A stretch of DNA of 64,000 bases from Ulvibacter antarcticus (GCF_003688405.1 NZ_REFC01000012.1:186001-250000), one strand, 5' to 3'. Counted from the first letter of the stretch, positions 1-9,888 are shown. Made by a program: numbers and translations. Notes: generated by a model not told the origin, from the letters alone.

Positions 1-427
1 GATGTCTACTTTCAACCTCTTTATTTTCAGCTAAAAGTCTGTTTAAATCATCTCTACCATATATATCTGATATATTCTTTATATATGGATTAAATATTTT
101 TTTTATTTCTAAAACGTTAGCAACTGAAAGTTGCAATGACGTTACTAAAATATACCTGTCGGGATTTAGTTTATCTACTTTTGGTTTCTCTTTTATTCTT
201 AAGTCACTTAAAAGTTTACTTATTCCTGAATTTAAATAGTGCTTTACTTGCACTACTTCAGAAAATGGATTTTCATCATTCGAATATAAGCAGTCTATTC
301 CTTGGTCTTTTCCTTCTTTGAAAGTCCGATATTTTTTTAAACCACTTTTGTCTTGAGCAGTTAATAAATCACATGCCAACTTTTCAAGGTCAGTTGAGTT
401 TAAGGAAGAAAAACTGTAGTCTGTCAT
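1..427 (-). CDS. Mrr-type nuclease domain protein, N-terminal part (cut by window edge)
   Basis: Only the first 142 codons are visible, from the ATG at 427 to the window edge. The visible part looks like an Mrr-type restriction-endonuclease fold: a helix (residues 5-22), then DQGID (residues 41-45, candidate catalytic Asp45), then VVQVKHY (residues 58-64, Q60 and K62). Together these give the D...QxK core of PD-(D/E)XK nucleases. The following RYILVTS strand (91-97) and GRDDLNRLL helix (124-132) resemble the linker that precedes a nSTAND3-type NTPase in proteins with this nuclease at the front. That a STAND ATPase follows is inference, because it lies outside the window. The gene is transcribed away from the DUF4238 gene at 542. 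Such proteins are linked to phage sensing, so an anti-phage role is plausible but unproven. Confidence 0.75.
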   Translation of the reverse strand, partial: MTDYSFSSLNSTDLEKLACDLLTAQDKSGLKKYRTFKEGKDQGIDCLYSNDENPFSEVVQVKHYLNSGISKLLSDLRIKEKPKVDKLNPDRYILVTSLQLSVANVLEIKKIFNPYIKNISDIYGRDDLNRLLAENKEVESRH

Positions 428-490
428 TAATGCAATATTCTAAATATAATATTTTTTAAATATAGCAAATTGGTATATGGAATTAAGTAG

Positions 491-524
491 TTGATTAAAT
501 AATAGTTCAATTAAGTTATATTTG
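491..524 (+). promoter_or_regulatory. Bacteroidota-type promoter of the DUF4238 gene
   Basis: TATATTTG at 517-524 fits the -7 consensus TAnnTTTG. TTG at 491-493 is a possible -33 element, 23 bases upstream. The -7 box ends 17 bases before the ATG at 542, so the leader would be very short. Confidence 0.5.
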
Positions 525-541
525 GATGCATTAATTTAGAT

Positions 542-1579
542 ATGAGCCAAACTGTAAAAAATCAACACTATATTCCAAAATCTTATTTAAAGAACTTTGG
601 TTATTTAGTAGCTGAATATACTCGTCCGAGTGGAAAAGTTGATAAAAAATATAGCATTTATAATATTGAAAAAGGAGGCGAAATAAAGCATAATAGTACC
701 AAGAAAATTTGCAAAATGGATTATCTATATGATCTTCCATTTGCAGATGAAGAACATAAACAATTTATTGAAAAAGCATACGATCAAAAAATTGACAAAC
801 ACTTTCCTGAAGTCACTAGTTTTATTGAGGATGACAAATCCTTAACCTTAAGTAATGAAATGCGTGAAATGGTTTTAAAATGTGGTTTAAGCTTATATTT
901 TAGAACTCCAAAACATGTTACTTTAAGTGATAAAGAAAATTTAATAATATCTAGACTACCTAAGGATAAACAACAAAAATTATATAATGAATTCAAAACT
1001 AAAAGACTCGAATCGCATCTAGAAAATTTTGATAAGTTGTTTAATCAAAAAAGAGGTAATGGAATTTGCATTAATAAAGCAGTTGGTGATTGGGATTTTA
1101 TTTCTGGAGATAATCCTGTTATCATAAGAGCTAAATCAGGGCAATTTGAAGGAGTTTTTGAAGCAAGTAATATTATACATATTCCTTTTACACCTAAATA
1201 TTGTATTACTATAATGCCAGATAATGTATCAAAGGAGATTCCCATATTGGCTAGATATGATTATTCCAATGATCATATAATGACAATAAACCATGATATC
1301 GAAAAACATCATGAACAATATGTTTTTGGAACAGAGAGGGCGTTGAATGATTATCTTAATGAGTCACCAATTTATAAAGCGCCTGTTCTCGATAATGATC
1401 CAAGAGTATTGGATATGAAAAATAGAGCATTGGCATTTCAACATTTTGTCAATATTGCGGAAAAACATGGTGTAATTTCTAATCAAGCTAAAACAGTTTT
1501 CCTCTATTATTGGCATTCCTTACCTGGATTTAGAAAAGATCCTAATAATATTAAATTGAAAGTAGAGTTAGGCTATTAG
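542..1579 (+). CDS. DUF4238 domain-containing protein
   Basis: This 345-residue protein starts with the family hallmark QHYIPKSYLKNF (residues 8-19). A second conserved block, DFISGDNPV, sits at residues 185-193. There is no signal peptide or membrane segment, so it should be cytoplasmic. The biochemical function of DUF4238 is not known to me. The first ATG is preceded by a good -7 box, which supports the start. It diverges from the Mrr-nuclease gene and converges with the 1335-residue gene, and DUF4238 genes often sit in defence-rich regions, so a defence role is possible. The family call is strong; the role is inference. Confidence 0.88.
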   Translation: MSQTVKNQHYIPKSYLKNFGYLVAEYTRPSGKVDKKYSIYNIEKGGEIKHNSTKKICKMDYLYDLPFADEEHKQFIEKAYDQKIDKHFPEVTSFIEDDKSLTLSNEMREMVLKCGLSLYFRTPKHVTLSDKENLIISRLPKDKQQKLYNEFKTKRLESHLENFDKLFNQKRGNGICINKAVGDWDFISGDNPVIIRAKSGQFEGVFEASNIIHIPFTPKYCITIMPDNVSKEIPILARYDYSNDHIMTINHDIEKHHEQYVFGTERALNDYLNESPIYKAPVLDNDPRVLDMKNRALAFQHFVNIAEKHGVISNQAKTVFLYYWHSLPGFRKDPNNIKLKVELGY

Positions 1580-1580
1580 A

Positions 1581-1640
1581 GGAGTTTCCATTCCACACAT
1601 TCAACTGCCCTCCTATCGCTGCTTCACGCTAAGAGTATTT
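1581..1640. repeat. Dispersed intergenic repeat, partial copy A
   Basis: The gap carries CCATTCCACACATT, then CTCCTATCG and CTAAGAGTATT. The same order of words occurs at 5933 and 12889. It is a short degenerate copy of the repeat family described at 5928, lying just after the DUF4238 stop codon. No clear terminator hairpin with a T-run is visible in the gap. Confidence 0.45.
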
Positions 1641-1703
1641 ACTCGCTCTCTTGTTTTTGAGAAATTAGAGCTTGTGTTTGACCAACTTGAAAGTTGACAA
1701 ACC

Positions 1704-4700
1704 CTAAATCAAATATTTTACATTCATTACGAGATGGTAGATTTTAGTTCCGTTCTTATGAGAAGATCGACAAACTTTAATTGCAGTATTTTCCATTTTA
1801 AAATATGAAGTTGCATCCCATATATCTTTTGTGTCAATTTCATATCCAAGGGGATACTTTAAATTTTTTAGAGTTTGCGTTTTATACCTTTTCCAACGAG
1901 TTTCGAATTGTTGTGTAGGTTTAAGATCATATGCAAGTATAAAAAATATGTTCCGCATATGAGTGTAGTTGAAGATTTTTGTAATGTGAGTTTGTACTAC
2001 AGTTTTCGAGGTTAATTTAAAAGCTTCAATTACAGAAATCTCTCCAGTATCATCACAAATTATCAGGTCTCGTTCCCCTGGGTTCTTTCCGGTGGCAGAA
2101 CTTCCTCCTTTAGATTGATCTTTGATATGATAATGAAAAGTTGATAATTTGTTTTCTAAAATCTCTTTAATTATGGCGCTGTAGTCATCTTCATTTGCAT
2201 TTGGCTTCAATGATTTGATATTCGTCAAAAACCTTTTAGATGCAGTAATTAATTCGTTAGTCATTTGTTTACCAAAGTCATCACTATGCTTTAATGGTTT
2301 CACAGAACTCATTGAGTTTTTTGCCATCAAAGAGAACTCTTGAAATGAGTTTTTAATTTTATCCAATGGGTTTGAATCGGCAATTTTATCTTCGAGCACT
2401 TTTAAAAAATTGAGACTTCCCTTGTCTGAAATTTTATGAAACGAGACTGCCTTCTCTAAAAACACCCTTGCTTCGTTTATAAACTCATTATCTACAAGCA
2501 TTTGTACTCTCAATTGTACCATATCAACAGCCATCTTTTGTGTTGTTGACAGCGTATTAAAAAGTGATTCGAAAGCCTTTTTATTTTTTAACTTCAAGTA
2601 GACTGTGAGTTTATTATAATTGACTTTCTCAACTATCGTATCTAAAAGAGAAGATGTACAGTCTTTTTCATATTCTAGCCATTCATTTAGAGCTTGGATG
2701 AAGTCATCAATATTATTTGTCTTTAGTCCAACATTAATCTTCGCTCCAAATCTGTTAAGAACAAATGTTGGGTATTGAGGGTATAATTGCACCAATTCAT
2801 TAAAAATCAAGTAAGCACTTTCAGGATTATCTTTATACCTAATAAGAGCTATAAAAAACTGTTTATGATAATAAGGTTTAAGTTCTTTATAACTTGCGTA
2901 TCCTTCCTCAGGGTTGTCAATAGCTTCAATTGCCGCTTCATCACCCTTGTAATAAGCCTGTATCAATTCGGCTTCAAAAATAGAATTACTTGTTTCTCGA
3001 TCATTTTGATTAATCTTTAAATTCTTCCAATAGGCAAAGGCCACTTCACTTTGCTCAACTAGATCAGGATATTTAGGCAGTTCTGTAACAATGAACTTTG
3101 TTTCGATTGGCCACTTTTGATTTTCCAAGTAAAGATGTACATCCATTTTTTGAATTTTTTCTATCGTCTTATCAACAACACCCTTGGTTTCGGTGTGTGA
3201 AAGCAAATAAAGTAACTGTGTTAGATCATCAGTCTCCAACAAGATATCATAGATAGTTTTCTTATCTTCAAATACATCTGACATTTCTATCAAAAACGGC
3301 AACAACTCGTCCTCTAAACCTCTAAACTGAGAACGATCGAGATGCTTTCCTAAAATGTTTACACTATGATTAAGATCTGGTTTACCGTATTTTTTAACCA
3401 ATTCAATTACTTTATTCTCTATTTCGATTTTGAGATTTTTGATCCTTATTTCATCTAGTATGTCGTGATTATTCTTAATTGATTTGAGTATAGTTAACAA
3501 AATAAATAAGTGGGTTCTTATTTTTTTGGCTGTAAATTCATTATCGTCATCATAGATATCTATTGTTTTCTTAAGTCGAAATCTCGGATTCAAAAATTCA
3601 GAAAGCGTACCGCAACCTGCCAATACAAGTGCAAGAGAAAACCAATCTACCTTATCAAGTCGCTCATTATTCTCTCCCCAGCTAGGTAATGTTTCAATAA
3701 TTTCATCAAGTTTATAATCGTGACGTTTTACCTTGTTCTGTTCAATTTTTGTGATATAAATCTTTATAAAAGTTTCTGATATTAAAAATTGAAAAGAATC
3801 AAATTTTTCACCTTCACTAGCAAGCACATTTTTTAAGAGAATCTGCGATAACCAAGAAAGTATATCAAGTTGTATGAAAGGAAAGGATAAATACCCATTA
3901 TCTCTTTTTGCTATATCTGGTTTACTTTCAATGATTGTTATCAATTCTTTAAAAATGGAAGGTAAGAGAAACCTCTTAACATTAGTATTTATCAACTCCC
4001 CAGAAGTAGGGATGTTTTCTAAAATCGAAAGTAATTTGTGTTCTCTTTCATTTCTATCACTAATTATTCTATCTCGTTCTTCAATGCTTCTGACTCTACT
4101 AACTGAGTCTTGTTTATATCTAGTAATATCTTGAAATAATTGAAAAACTAATAACGCAACTTGCTCGTTATCTTTAGTACTTATTCTAAGTAGTGAGTTC
4201 AGTATAAGTTTAAGACTTTTCGACAGAGTATTGATTTTTAAATAAGATTTTAAGTAATGATCCTCGCTATTAATTTTAACTGCTTCTAGTAAATGAAAAC
4301 CCAATGAGGCAAAATCTTGTTCCATTAGTAGATAAGGAATTATTTTTGGATTATTGCTCACTATAAAGTGTGACGTTTCCCAAAGTAAATATGGTTTTTC
4401 TAGACCTGCTCGTAAAAGTTGCTTTACATTATAATAATGTACATGTATTGAAATATTATTTTCAATAACAGTATCGTTCTCTTTATCCAATTCTACAACC
4501 ATCTTCACTAAAAATGCAAGGTCTGTTCTACACTCTTGAGAATAGAAAATATCGTGTTGATTCTTTTCAGAAATGTGCTGCAGTTGTCTATACCGTTCTA
4601 AAAGGTTATCGGTTTTTTGAAAAAATTCTTCAGGTAAGGGATTATTTGATTGAAATGCATATTGAGATGAAAGACGTTGATCGAGATAGCACTTTTCAAA

Positions 4701-5711
4701 TTCATCTTCGGTTCCAATAATATCTGGTTCAGTGTTTACGAGTTCTATGACAGTTTCCAGTAGCACCTGTTGCGCATTTGTAGTCAATTGATTTTTAAAT
4801 TCAGGCCACTGAGAACCTCCTAAAACTTTAACTAAAAAATGTTTAAGACGCTCGGTATCATTTTTAAAACTATTATCCTTCAATAAACTTTGCCAATAAT
4901 GTCCACTTATTCTTCCATTCAAATCACTCCAGTAAGATACTTTACTATTAAATAACTCAAGAGTGTATCCAGTACTATCCTCTGTAAAAGTCTTTTCCTC
5001 TATAAAAGATTCAAGTTTAGGAGTATATTTAAAGTAAGTACTGTGATCTTTTATAATTGCTTTTAAATCACTGGTACTAATCTGCAATCTTCCTTCAGCG
5101 TGTCGGTCACGTTCAGATTTAAATGCATTTAAAAAGGCAAAAACTTCCCAGTTATCTAAAAGTTTAAAATGATAGTCTATATTCCCTATTTTATTTAAGT
5201 TTGTACCCTTTTCAAATTTTATCCAGTTTGTAGTTTCCATCCAATTACTATCAAGGTTACAACTATGCCTCGCATTGTATGATGAATATGCTTTTTGTAA
5301 GTCAGATGTACCTACAGTTTGACTGGGATGATTACCATGTAGCACTCTCAAAAACTGTAATTCTTCTTTTTTATCCTCATATTTTTCATAATCGTAAACT
5401 ACGGATCTTATCGCTTGCGGAACGTAGACAAAACCTATAATCTCTCTTAGCCAGAATTTTTTAAATAATGAATCTGTATCAATCTTCGTTTTTAATTTGT
5501 TTTCATATTGAAATTTGAAAATATCAAAATCCGCCTTAGTAATTAAATGTTTTGAATCCTTAGACTTTAAAAATAGTTTGCAAAAAAAATGCGATGCACC
5601 CCATTCGTAATCAGAATCCTTTGCACTATCAGATCTGTATCTTTCTGCGACACCATAATTAGAAAATGCAGACCTAATCTGATTTAAGTACTCTTGTAAT
5701 TGATAATCCAT
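1704..5711 (-). CDS. Large protein with C-terminal PD-(D/E)XK-like domain
   Basis: A 1335-residue protein with no signal peptide or obvious membrane segment. I do not recognise the N-terminal 1150 residues, which are mostly helical, Leu/Lys/Glu-rich and look like helical repeats. The C-terminal domain is recognisable as a nuclease-like fold: KDQSKGGSSATGKNPGERDL (ending at 1216, candidate metal Asp1215), then ISVIEAFKL (E1229, K1232), then a helix with H-I-T-K and a strand with FFILAY. This GERDL...EAFK arrangement fits a PD-(D/E)XK nuclease with an ExxK spacing. The gene is alone on its strand, between DUF4238 and a 1 kb repeat-rich gap. Its size, its C-terminal nuclease-like core and its neighbours suggest a defence effector. 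The nuclease call is moderate and the defence role is inference. Confidence 0.6.
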   Translation of the reverse strand: MDYQLQEYLNQIRSAFSNYGVAERYRSDSAKDSDYEWGASHFFCKLFLKSKDSKHLITKADFDIFKFQYENKLKTKIDTDSLFKKFWLREIIGFVYVPQAIRSVVYDYEKYEDKKEELQFLRVLHGNHPSQTVGTSDLQKAYSSYNARHSCNLDSNWMETTNWIKFEKGTNLNKIGNIDYHFKLLDNWEVFAFLNAFKSERDRHAEGRLQISTSDLKAIIKDHSTYFKYTPKLESFIEEKTFTEDSTGYTLELFNSKVSYWSDLNGRISGHYWQSLLKDNSFKNDTERLKHFLVKVLGGSQWPEFKNQLTTNAQQVLLETVIELVNTEPDIIGTEDEFEKCYLDQRLSSQYAFQSNNPLPEEFFQKTDNLLERYRQLQHISEKNQHDIFYSQECRTDLAFLVKMVVELDKENDTVIENNISIHVHYYNVKQLLRAGLEKPYLLWETSHFIVSNNPKIIPYLLMEQDFASLGFHLLEAVKINSEDHYLKSYLKINTLSKSLKLILNSLLRISTKDNEQVALLVFQLFQDITRYKQDSVSRVRSIEERDRIISDRNEREHKLLSILENIPTSGELINTNVKRFLLPSIFKELITIIESKPDIAKRDNGYLSFPFIQLDILSWLSQILLKNVLASEGEKFDSFQFLISETFIKIYITKIEQNKVKRHDYKLDEIIETLPSWGENNERLDKVDWFSLALVLAGCGTLSEFLNPRFRLKKTIDIYDDDNEFTAKKIRTHLFILLTILKSIKNNHDILDEIRIKNLKIEIENKVIELVKKYGKPDLNHSVNILGKHLDRSQFRGLEDELLPFLIEMSDVFEDKKTIYDILLETDDLTQLLYLLSHTETKGVVDKTIEKIQKMDVHLYLENQKWPIETKFIVTELPKYPDLVEQSEVAFAYWKNLKINQNDRETSNSIFEAELIQAYYKGDEAAIEAIDNPEEGYASYKELKPYYHKQFFIALIRYKDNPESAYLIFNELVQLYPQYPTFVLNRFGAKINVGLKTNNIDDFIQALNEWLEYEKDCTSSLLDTIVEKVNYNKLTVYLKLKNKKAFESLFNTLSTTQKMAVDMVQLRVQMLVDNEFINEARVFLEKAVSFHKISDKGSLNFLKVLEDKIADSNPLDKIKNSFQEFSLMAKNSMSSVKPLKHSDDFGKQMTNELITASKRFLTNIKSLKPNANEDDYSAIIKEILENKLSTFHYHIKDQSKGGSSATGKNPGERDLIICDDTGEISVIEAFKLTSKTVVQTHITKIFNYTHMRNIFFILAYDLKPTQQFETRWKRYKTQTLKNLKYPLGYEIDTKDIWDATSYFKMENTAIKVCRSSHKNGTKIYHLVMNVKYLI

Positions 5712-6735
5712 TATAGGTAAGTTTAAATAATCACAACTTCTTTAAGAAACAATATATAGTTCCTTAAAAAATTAATAGTTGTTGCTATCATATCAGTTTG
5801 TAAAAAAGCTCTGGTACATCTTTTTCATTCAATATTTCTTTTACTGATCCAGTTTATAGATATAGTTTAAATATATCCTTTTTTTGATAAGAATAAGTAA
5901 GAACAATAAGATTAGTGGGTTTTATCCATTCCATTCACATTTCCCTTCCCTCGCGCCGTCACTCCGGGTAAAGAGTATTCCATTACATTTTTAAAGAAGT
6001 TTTTTAGTTAGAAAAAAAACCAGTGAAGTATGGCAATTATATTGTTTTTTACCTAAGCAAAGTGTACATAACGCAGAACATTATGATACAAATTGTAATC
6101 ATAATAAGACATTATGTAAAATTGCTTTGCTAGTCGTTTTCTTTTATTGAATCCATACAGTTCCAAATTCCAAAATATGTCCTGTAATTAGCCGTGACGC
6201 TTGTCCCGAACTTGCTTCGGGATAAAATAGCCGGGACGAAATGCGCTTCCCTATTTAACATCGGGACCAGCCGCTTTGCCTGAGCCTGTCCTGAGCTTTT
6301 CGTCGAAGGGCCAAAATAAAAGCTAACCTTTTTGCACAGTTTAAAAATCGCGTATTCGAAAATGTACGTAATAAAAAATTTTAGACAATTCTCGTGGATT
6401 GCCACAAGAGCATAAATTTTAAGAAATATAAAATTCTATGCACTTGTTATATTTAGAACTTTAATTAATCTTTCTTTTAATTCTTTCATTATTAGGTATT
6501 TTAAAAAATGATACTTAATCAATTCTTTAAAATAGTGTCTTGAAACAAAAGAAAAAAAAATTCAATGCTGTATATAATTTTGGAAACATTGTAACGTATT
6601 AATATTGCTTTGAAATCCCTCATGTAATTAAAACACTTAAGAAACGGTATTGCTAAACCCCTAAAATATACACGCTCACTTTACCTTATTGTTTTAACAA
6701 AATTTTATGAGGTCAGAAACATCTCAGTAAATAAA
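5712..6735. other. Gene-free stretch of about 1 kb
   Basis: I see no credible gene. The first 200 bases are AT-rich upstream DNA of the 1335-residue gene. From about 5928 to 6330 the stretch holds copy B of the intergenic repeat family. The remainder (about 6400-6735) is AT-rich DNA downstream of the TPR gene, with no convincing terminator. Confidence 0.6.
5928..6330. repeat. Dispersed intergenic repeat, copy B (longest)
   Basis: Four blocks occur in the same order as in other gaps: CCATTCCATTCACAT (5933); GAGTATTCCATTACA followed by an A-rich tract (5978-6025); GCAAAG with ACGCAGAACATTATGATAC (6058-6090); and a GC-rich block (6185-6320) with TAATTAGCCG and CTGAGCTTTTCGTCGAAGGG. The block 6243-6320 is roughly 85% identical by eye to 13879-13959. 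An inner stem CCCGAAC-TTG-CTTCGGGA sits near 6205-6222. No transposase is present, so the family may be a decayed non-autonomous element. Confidence 0.6.
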
Positions 6736-7788
6736 TTATGCTAAAAAACCAAACTGTTTATTTTCAATCATTTCTTCCTCTTCTTCTATTTTTTTAATCG
6801 GAACATTATTTTGAATAGCCGTATATTTTCTTGCCAGTTTAAAATACTTTTTTGCTTGTATTGTATCCTCTTTCATTCTATAGACTTTACCCATTTCATA
6901 TAATGCAAAGTCATAGTTTAAGCGAATGTTTTTGATTAAAAAATTAAATGTTTCTATGGATTTTTCGAATAATTGATTTGCAGTTTTCTTTTTTCCATAT
7001 GTCTTATACAAAAGAGCTCTTCTCCATAAAGCTGATCCCATATTTGACCAATTAGCCCATTTTTTTGGTTTATATTTCTCGGCTCTAGTAAAATCTCTGT
7101 AGGATTTACATAAAATCCTGTTGTAGTTTTTAAAGTTTTTTGTATTCAAATCTGCTATGTACCTTTCATTATCATGCAAATACATTCTTGCAGCTCCCAG
7201 TGCAGAATACGCTGTCCAAATTACCTCATTTTTAATATCATTGTAGTCTTTTGAAGATTTCACCATTTTAATCGATTCTTTCGAAAATTGAACAGATTTA
7301 TCAAAAAACGTTTTCAATTCCTCTTCGGTGTCATTGCCTCCAAGATGTTTATGCCCTAAAAGTATGCGTAAAGCATAAGATCTGCCTAATGAAGCTTTAG
7401 AGAGAATGTCTAACCCTATATTTTGGTTTAGACTTAATGCTTTTTCAAAATGCCAAATGGCTTTATCAATGCTTTTTAGGTCATAATGATGAAAATATGC
7501 AGCGCCAAGATTATAAAGTGTTTTTTGTTGAAGACTTTCAGGTATTTCCTTTAGAATGTCTTTGTATTCAATCACAATATTTTTGTGTAGGCCTAATAAG
7601 TCGTGGATAATGATATTCCACTCAATGGCTCTAAGATAGTTATTATCATTTTTTAAAGAACTATCTACATATTCTAGTGCAGTATTCAGGTGCTTTATTT
7701 GCTTACTTTTGTTATAACTATCAATGTTCGAGATAGCTTCATTTAAATCTTCAAAAGCCTTTCTGTTATCTGTTTCCAGTTGAATCAT
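6736..7788 (-). CDS. TPR-repeat protein
   Basis: A 350-residue soluble protein, with no signal peptide, built almost entirely of tetratricopeptide-like helix pairs. Clear units include YNLGAAYFHHYDLKSIDKAI (about 92-111), WSNMGSALWRRALLYKTYGK (about 244-263) and FALYEMGKVYRMKEDTIQAK (about 293-312). TPR arrays hold partner proteins, and the likeliest partner is the product of the preceding gene. Its ATG overlaps that gene's stop by four bases (ATGA), so translation is probably coupled. It is the last gene of the six-gene operon. I cannot assign a specific function. Confidence 0.7.
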   Translation of the reverse strand: MIQLETDNRKAFEDLNEAISNIDSYNKSKQIKHLNTALEYVDSSLKNDNNYLRAIEWNIIIHDLLGLHKNIVIEYKDILKEIPESLQQKTLYNLGAAYFHHYDLKSIDKAIWHFEKALSLNQNIGLDILSKASLGRSYALRILLGHKHLGGNDTEEELKTFFDKSVQFSKESIKMVKSSKDYNDIKNEVIWTAYSALGAARMYLHDNERYIADLNTKNFKNYNRILCKSYRDFTRAEKYKPKKWANWSNMGSALWRRALLYKTYGKKKTANQLFEKSIETFNFLIKNIRLNYDFALYEMGKVYRMKEDTIQAKKYFKLARKYTAIQNNVPIKKIEEEEEMIENKQFGFLA

Positions 7789-8792
7789 TTTTTCTCAATT
7801 AAATTTTCTCGTAAATAATTAAATACAATAAATGCAAAGTCTTTAAAATTTTCATCTTGAAATAAATTAGAATCAATCTTATAATTCCATTGCCTTATAG
7901 CACGCTTTTTATGCTTAAGTTCTCCATAAATTTCCGAAACTTTTTGGTCATTAACAATTAAATCAATAGTTAATATATAATCATCTTTATTGAAAAAATT
8001 AATTACCCAATGTATAAATTGGGCATATTTAGAATCTACAAATGTTTCGTACGGAAAGTTAACAATTGTTTTATTTAAATAAGGAATACTAGTAGTGCTT
8101 TCTACTATAGTTGTTCTGGTGTAAAATTGACCAAATAAAAAATGATAGTGTAATAAAATAGACTTTAACTTTTTGTCTAATTCATCAATTGTTGGGTTGT
8201 CAATTTTCTTCTTTAAAAATTCGATTTTTAAAGAAGGACCTTTTGTTTTATTGTGGTAATAAATCCAAATCGCAGATACTAATAAAAATAAAGCTATTAA
8301 AACAATAGGTATAGCTTTTATAAGTGTTAGAAGTGGCTCTAATAAATAAGTGTTGTACCACTTCACTTCTTTTTTCTTGTTAAGTTGGCTCAAACTGCTA
8401 TAGGCAACATTTTTTAAATCTTCATCGGTAGAAGCAAGTGCCTCAATATATTTTTCTTCAGATTTCGCATAATTTCCCCATTTTGATAGTGAGTCTCCAA
8501 GTTTTAAAGAATGTATAGAGCTAATTGAATCTGTTTTTTTAGAATTTAATTTTATTGTTTTTAACTTTAAATAAATAGTATCTTTTACTCTATCACAATT
8601 ACTTGCAATAAACATTTCAATGAGTTTTTCTTTATTTGCATTTTCAAAATAGACCTGGATTAGTTTCTGATCCTTATTTAGTTCTATCAAACATGAATCT
8701 TTTTCTTGAGAAAAAGTGTAGTTACTAAAAATTGTAAAGATTAGTAGTATTAAGAATCGCAAATTATTAATAAAAGGTTTTAAGTTTATCAT
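7785..8792 (-). CDS. Inner-membrane protein with periplasmic helical part and cytoplasmic domain
   Basis: A 335-residue protein of unknown family. Residues 1-28 are a signal peptide or signal anchor (hydrophobic core about 11-22, then TFSQE). Residues 30-145 are helical and contain one TPR-like unit (about 98-137, GDSLSKWGNYAKSEEKYIEA). A strong membrane segment lies at about 156-178. A domain of about 150 residues follows, inferred to be cytoplasmic, with several aromatic-rich strands and helices. The layout resembles a membrane sensor or scaffold. It is tightly coupled to the TPR gene downstream (4-base overlap) and lies 10 bases after the methyltransferase gene. Confidence 0.55.
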   Translation of the reverse strand: MINLKPFINNLRFLILLIFTIFSNYTFSQEKDSCLIELNKDQKLIQVYFENANKEKLIEMFIASNCDRVKDTIYLKLKTIKLNSKKTDSISSIHSLKLGDSLSKWGNYAKSEEKYIEALASTDEDLKNVAYSSLSQLNKKKEVKWYNTYLLEPLLTLIKAIPIVLIALFLLVSAIWIYYHNKTKGPSLKIEFLKKKIDNPTIDELDKKLKSILLHYHFLFGQFYTRTTIVESTTSIPYLNKTIVNFPYETFVDSKYAQFIHWVINFFNKDDYILTIDLIVNDQKVSEIYGELKHKKRAIRQWNYKIDSNLFQDENFKDFAFIVFNYLRENLIEKK

Positions 8793-8802
8793 GTCTTATG
8801 TG

Positions 8803-9888
8803 CTATACTTTTTTCATAACAATAATTTTTTCGTAATTATAACTTCCGTTATATTTATCAATGTATCGATATGGCCTTCTCTTGACTTCTTTTTTATAAA
8901 TTTTTTTTAAAGTAAATTTTTTATTTGCTTCACTAATAAAATCTAGCACTAGATCGTGACCATTGACATTTTTTAAATGTACGATTAAGTATCCATTTTT
9001 TTTTAATATTCTGTAAGATTCATTGATAATTTTGATTAAAAAATTTGTTCTCCAATCTTCATAATTATTGTAATTAATATGCGATTGATTCTTGCAATCC
9101 TCATACCTCTCATGATCAAAATATGGTGGACTTGAAAACACTAAAGAGCAAAATTCATCTTCAAATTCCTCAAGCTTTTCTTCTGCTTTAGATTGAAATA
9201 ATTGAATACTTGAACGTACTACATTTTTAAAATTTGTAGAACAATACTCGTATATTGATTTACAACCATTTATTTGAGCAAATGAAGGGTCAATCCCTAT
9301 GTATTTTCTATTTAAAACTAGGCAACCTAAAAGTCTACCGCCAAAGCCAGAAGAGAAATCTACAACAGTATCGTTATCATTCGAGTAGCGTTTTATTATC
9401 GCTTTTGCAATGGCTGGATAAAAATTAGTAACTGCCCTAGTTTTGCTATAAAGTCGAATAGAGCTTCGAATACTTCCAGGCCTAAAGGAGTATCTGTCTG
9501 GCCACATTTTAGCAGAATTAATTAGTATTTTTGTCAGTGCTTTGTCATCATAGAAACGTTCAATAGGAGAATATGCATTTTTAACTTTTACATGCCATAA
9601 TTGAGGGTTAAAGAAATTTGCAATTTTTAATCCGTTGACTTTATTTTTAATAGCAGATTTATCAAAGATATCTGAGTTTTTTATTCCTTTGAGAGACATT
9701 ATTTCCTTCTCAAATTTAGCATCATCTTTATCGTAATAGGGAAATCCTTTGTCTCTCCAGTAACTGAGACAGCTTTTTAAAATTTCTTCTTTACTTTCAC
9801 TACTAAAGGCATTGAACTCTTTCCCTTTTAGGTCGAAGTAATTATCTGAATTTTTTACCGCTTCTTTTTCTTCTTGGCCAATAATCAT
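8803..9888 (-). CDS. SAM-dependent methyltransferase, SPPY type (probable DNA methylase)
   Basis: A 361-residue Rossmann methyltransferase. Motif I is DFSSGFGGR (177-185), the acidic end of beta-2 is GIDP (198-201), and the catalytic motif IV is SSPPYF (252-257), followed by a conserved DWR..FL helix and a GYLIVHLKN strand. SPPY is typical of amino-methyltransferases acting on cytosine N4 or adenine N6 in DNA. I see no restriction partner and no clear target-recognition domain, although residues 1-130 could supply one. Phage genomes carry similar stand-alone enzymes. The ATG at 9888 overlaps the preceding gene by 47 bases, so the real start may lie further in. A methylase inside an operon with an outer-membrane protein is unusual. 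Confidence 0.75.
   Translation of the reverse strand: MIIGQEEKEAVKNSDNYFDLKGKEFNAFSSESKEEILKSCLSYWRDKGFPYYDKDDAKFEKEIMSLKGIKNSDIFDKSAIKNKVNGLKIANFFNPQLWHVKVKNAYSPIERFYDDKALTKILINSAKMWPDRYSFRPGSIRSSIRLYSKTRAVTNFYPAIAKAIIKRYSNDNDTVVDFSSGFGGRLLGCLVLNRKYIGIDPSFAQINGCKSIYEYCSTNFKNVVRSSIQLFQSKAEEKLEEFEDEFCSLVFSSPPYFDHERYEDCKNQSHINYNNYEDWRTNFLIKIINESYRILKKNGYLIVHLKNVNGHDLVLDFISEANKKFTLKKIYKKEVKRRPYRYIDKYNGSYNYEKIIVMKKV

Noticed and set aside
6130-6405. 91-codon open frame on the minus strand
   Set aside because: It runs through the GC-rich block of repeat copy B, and the predicted peptide has no family likeness, so it is a by-product of the repeat.
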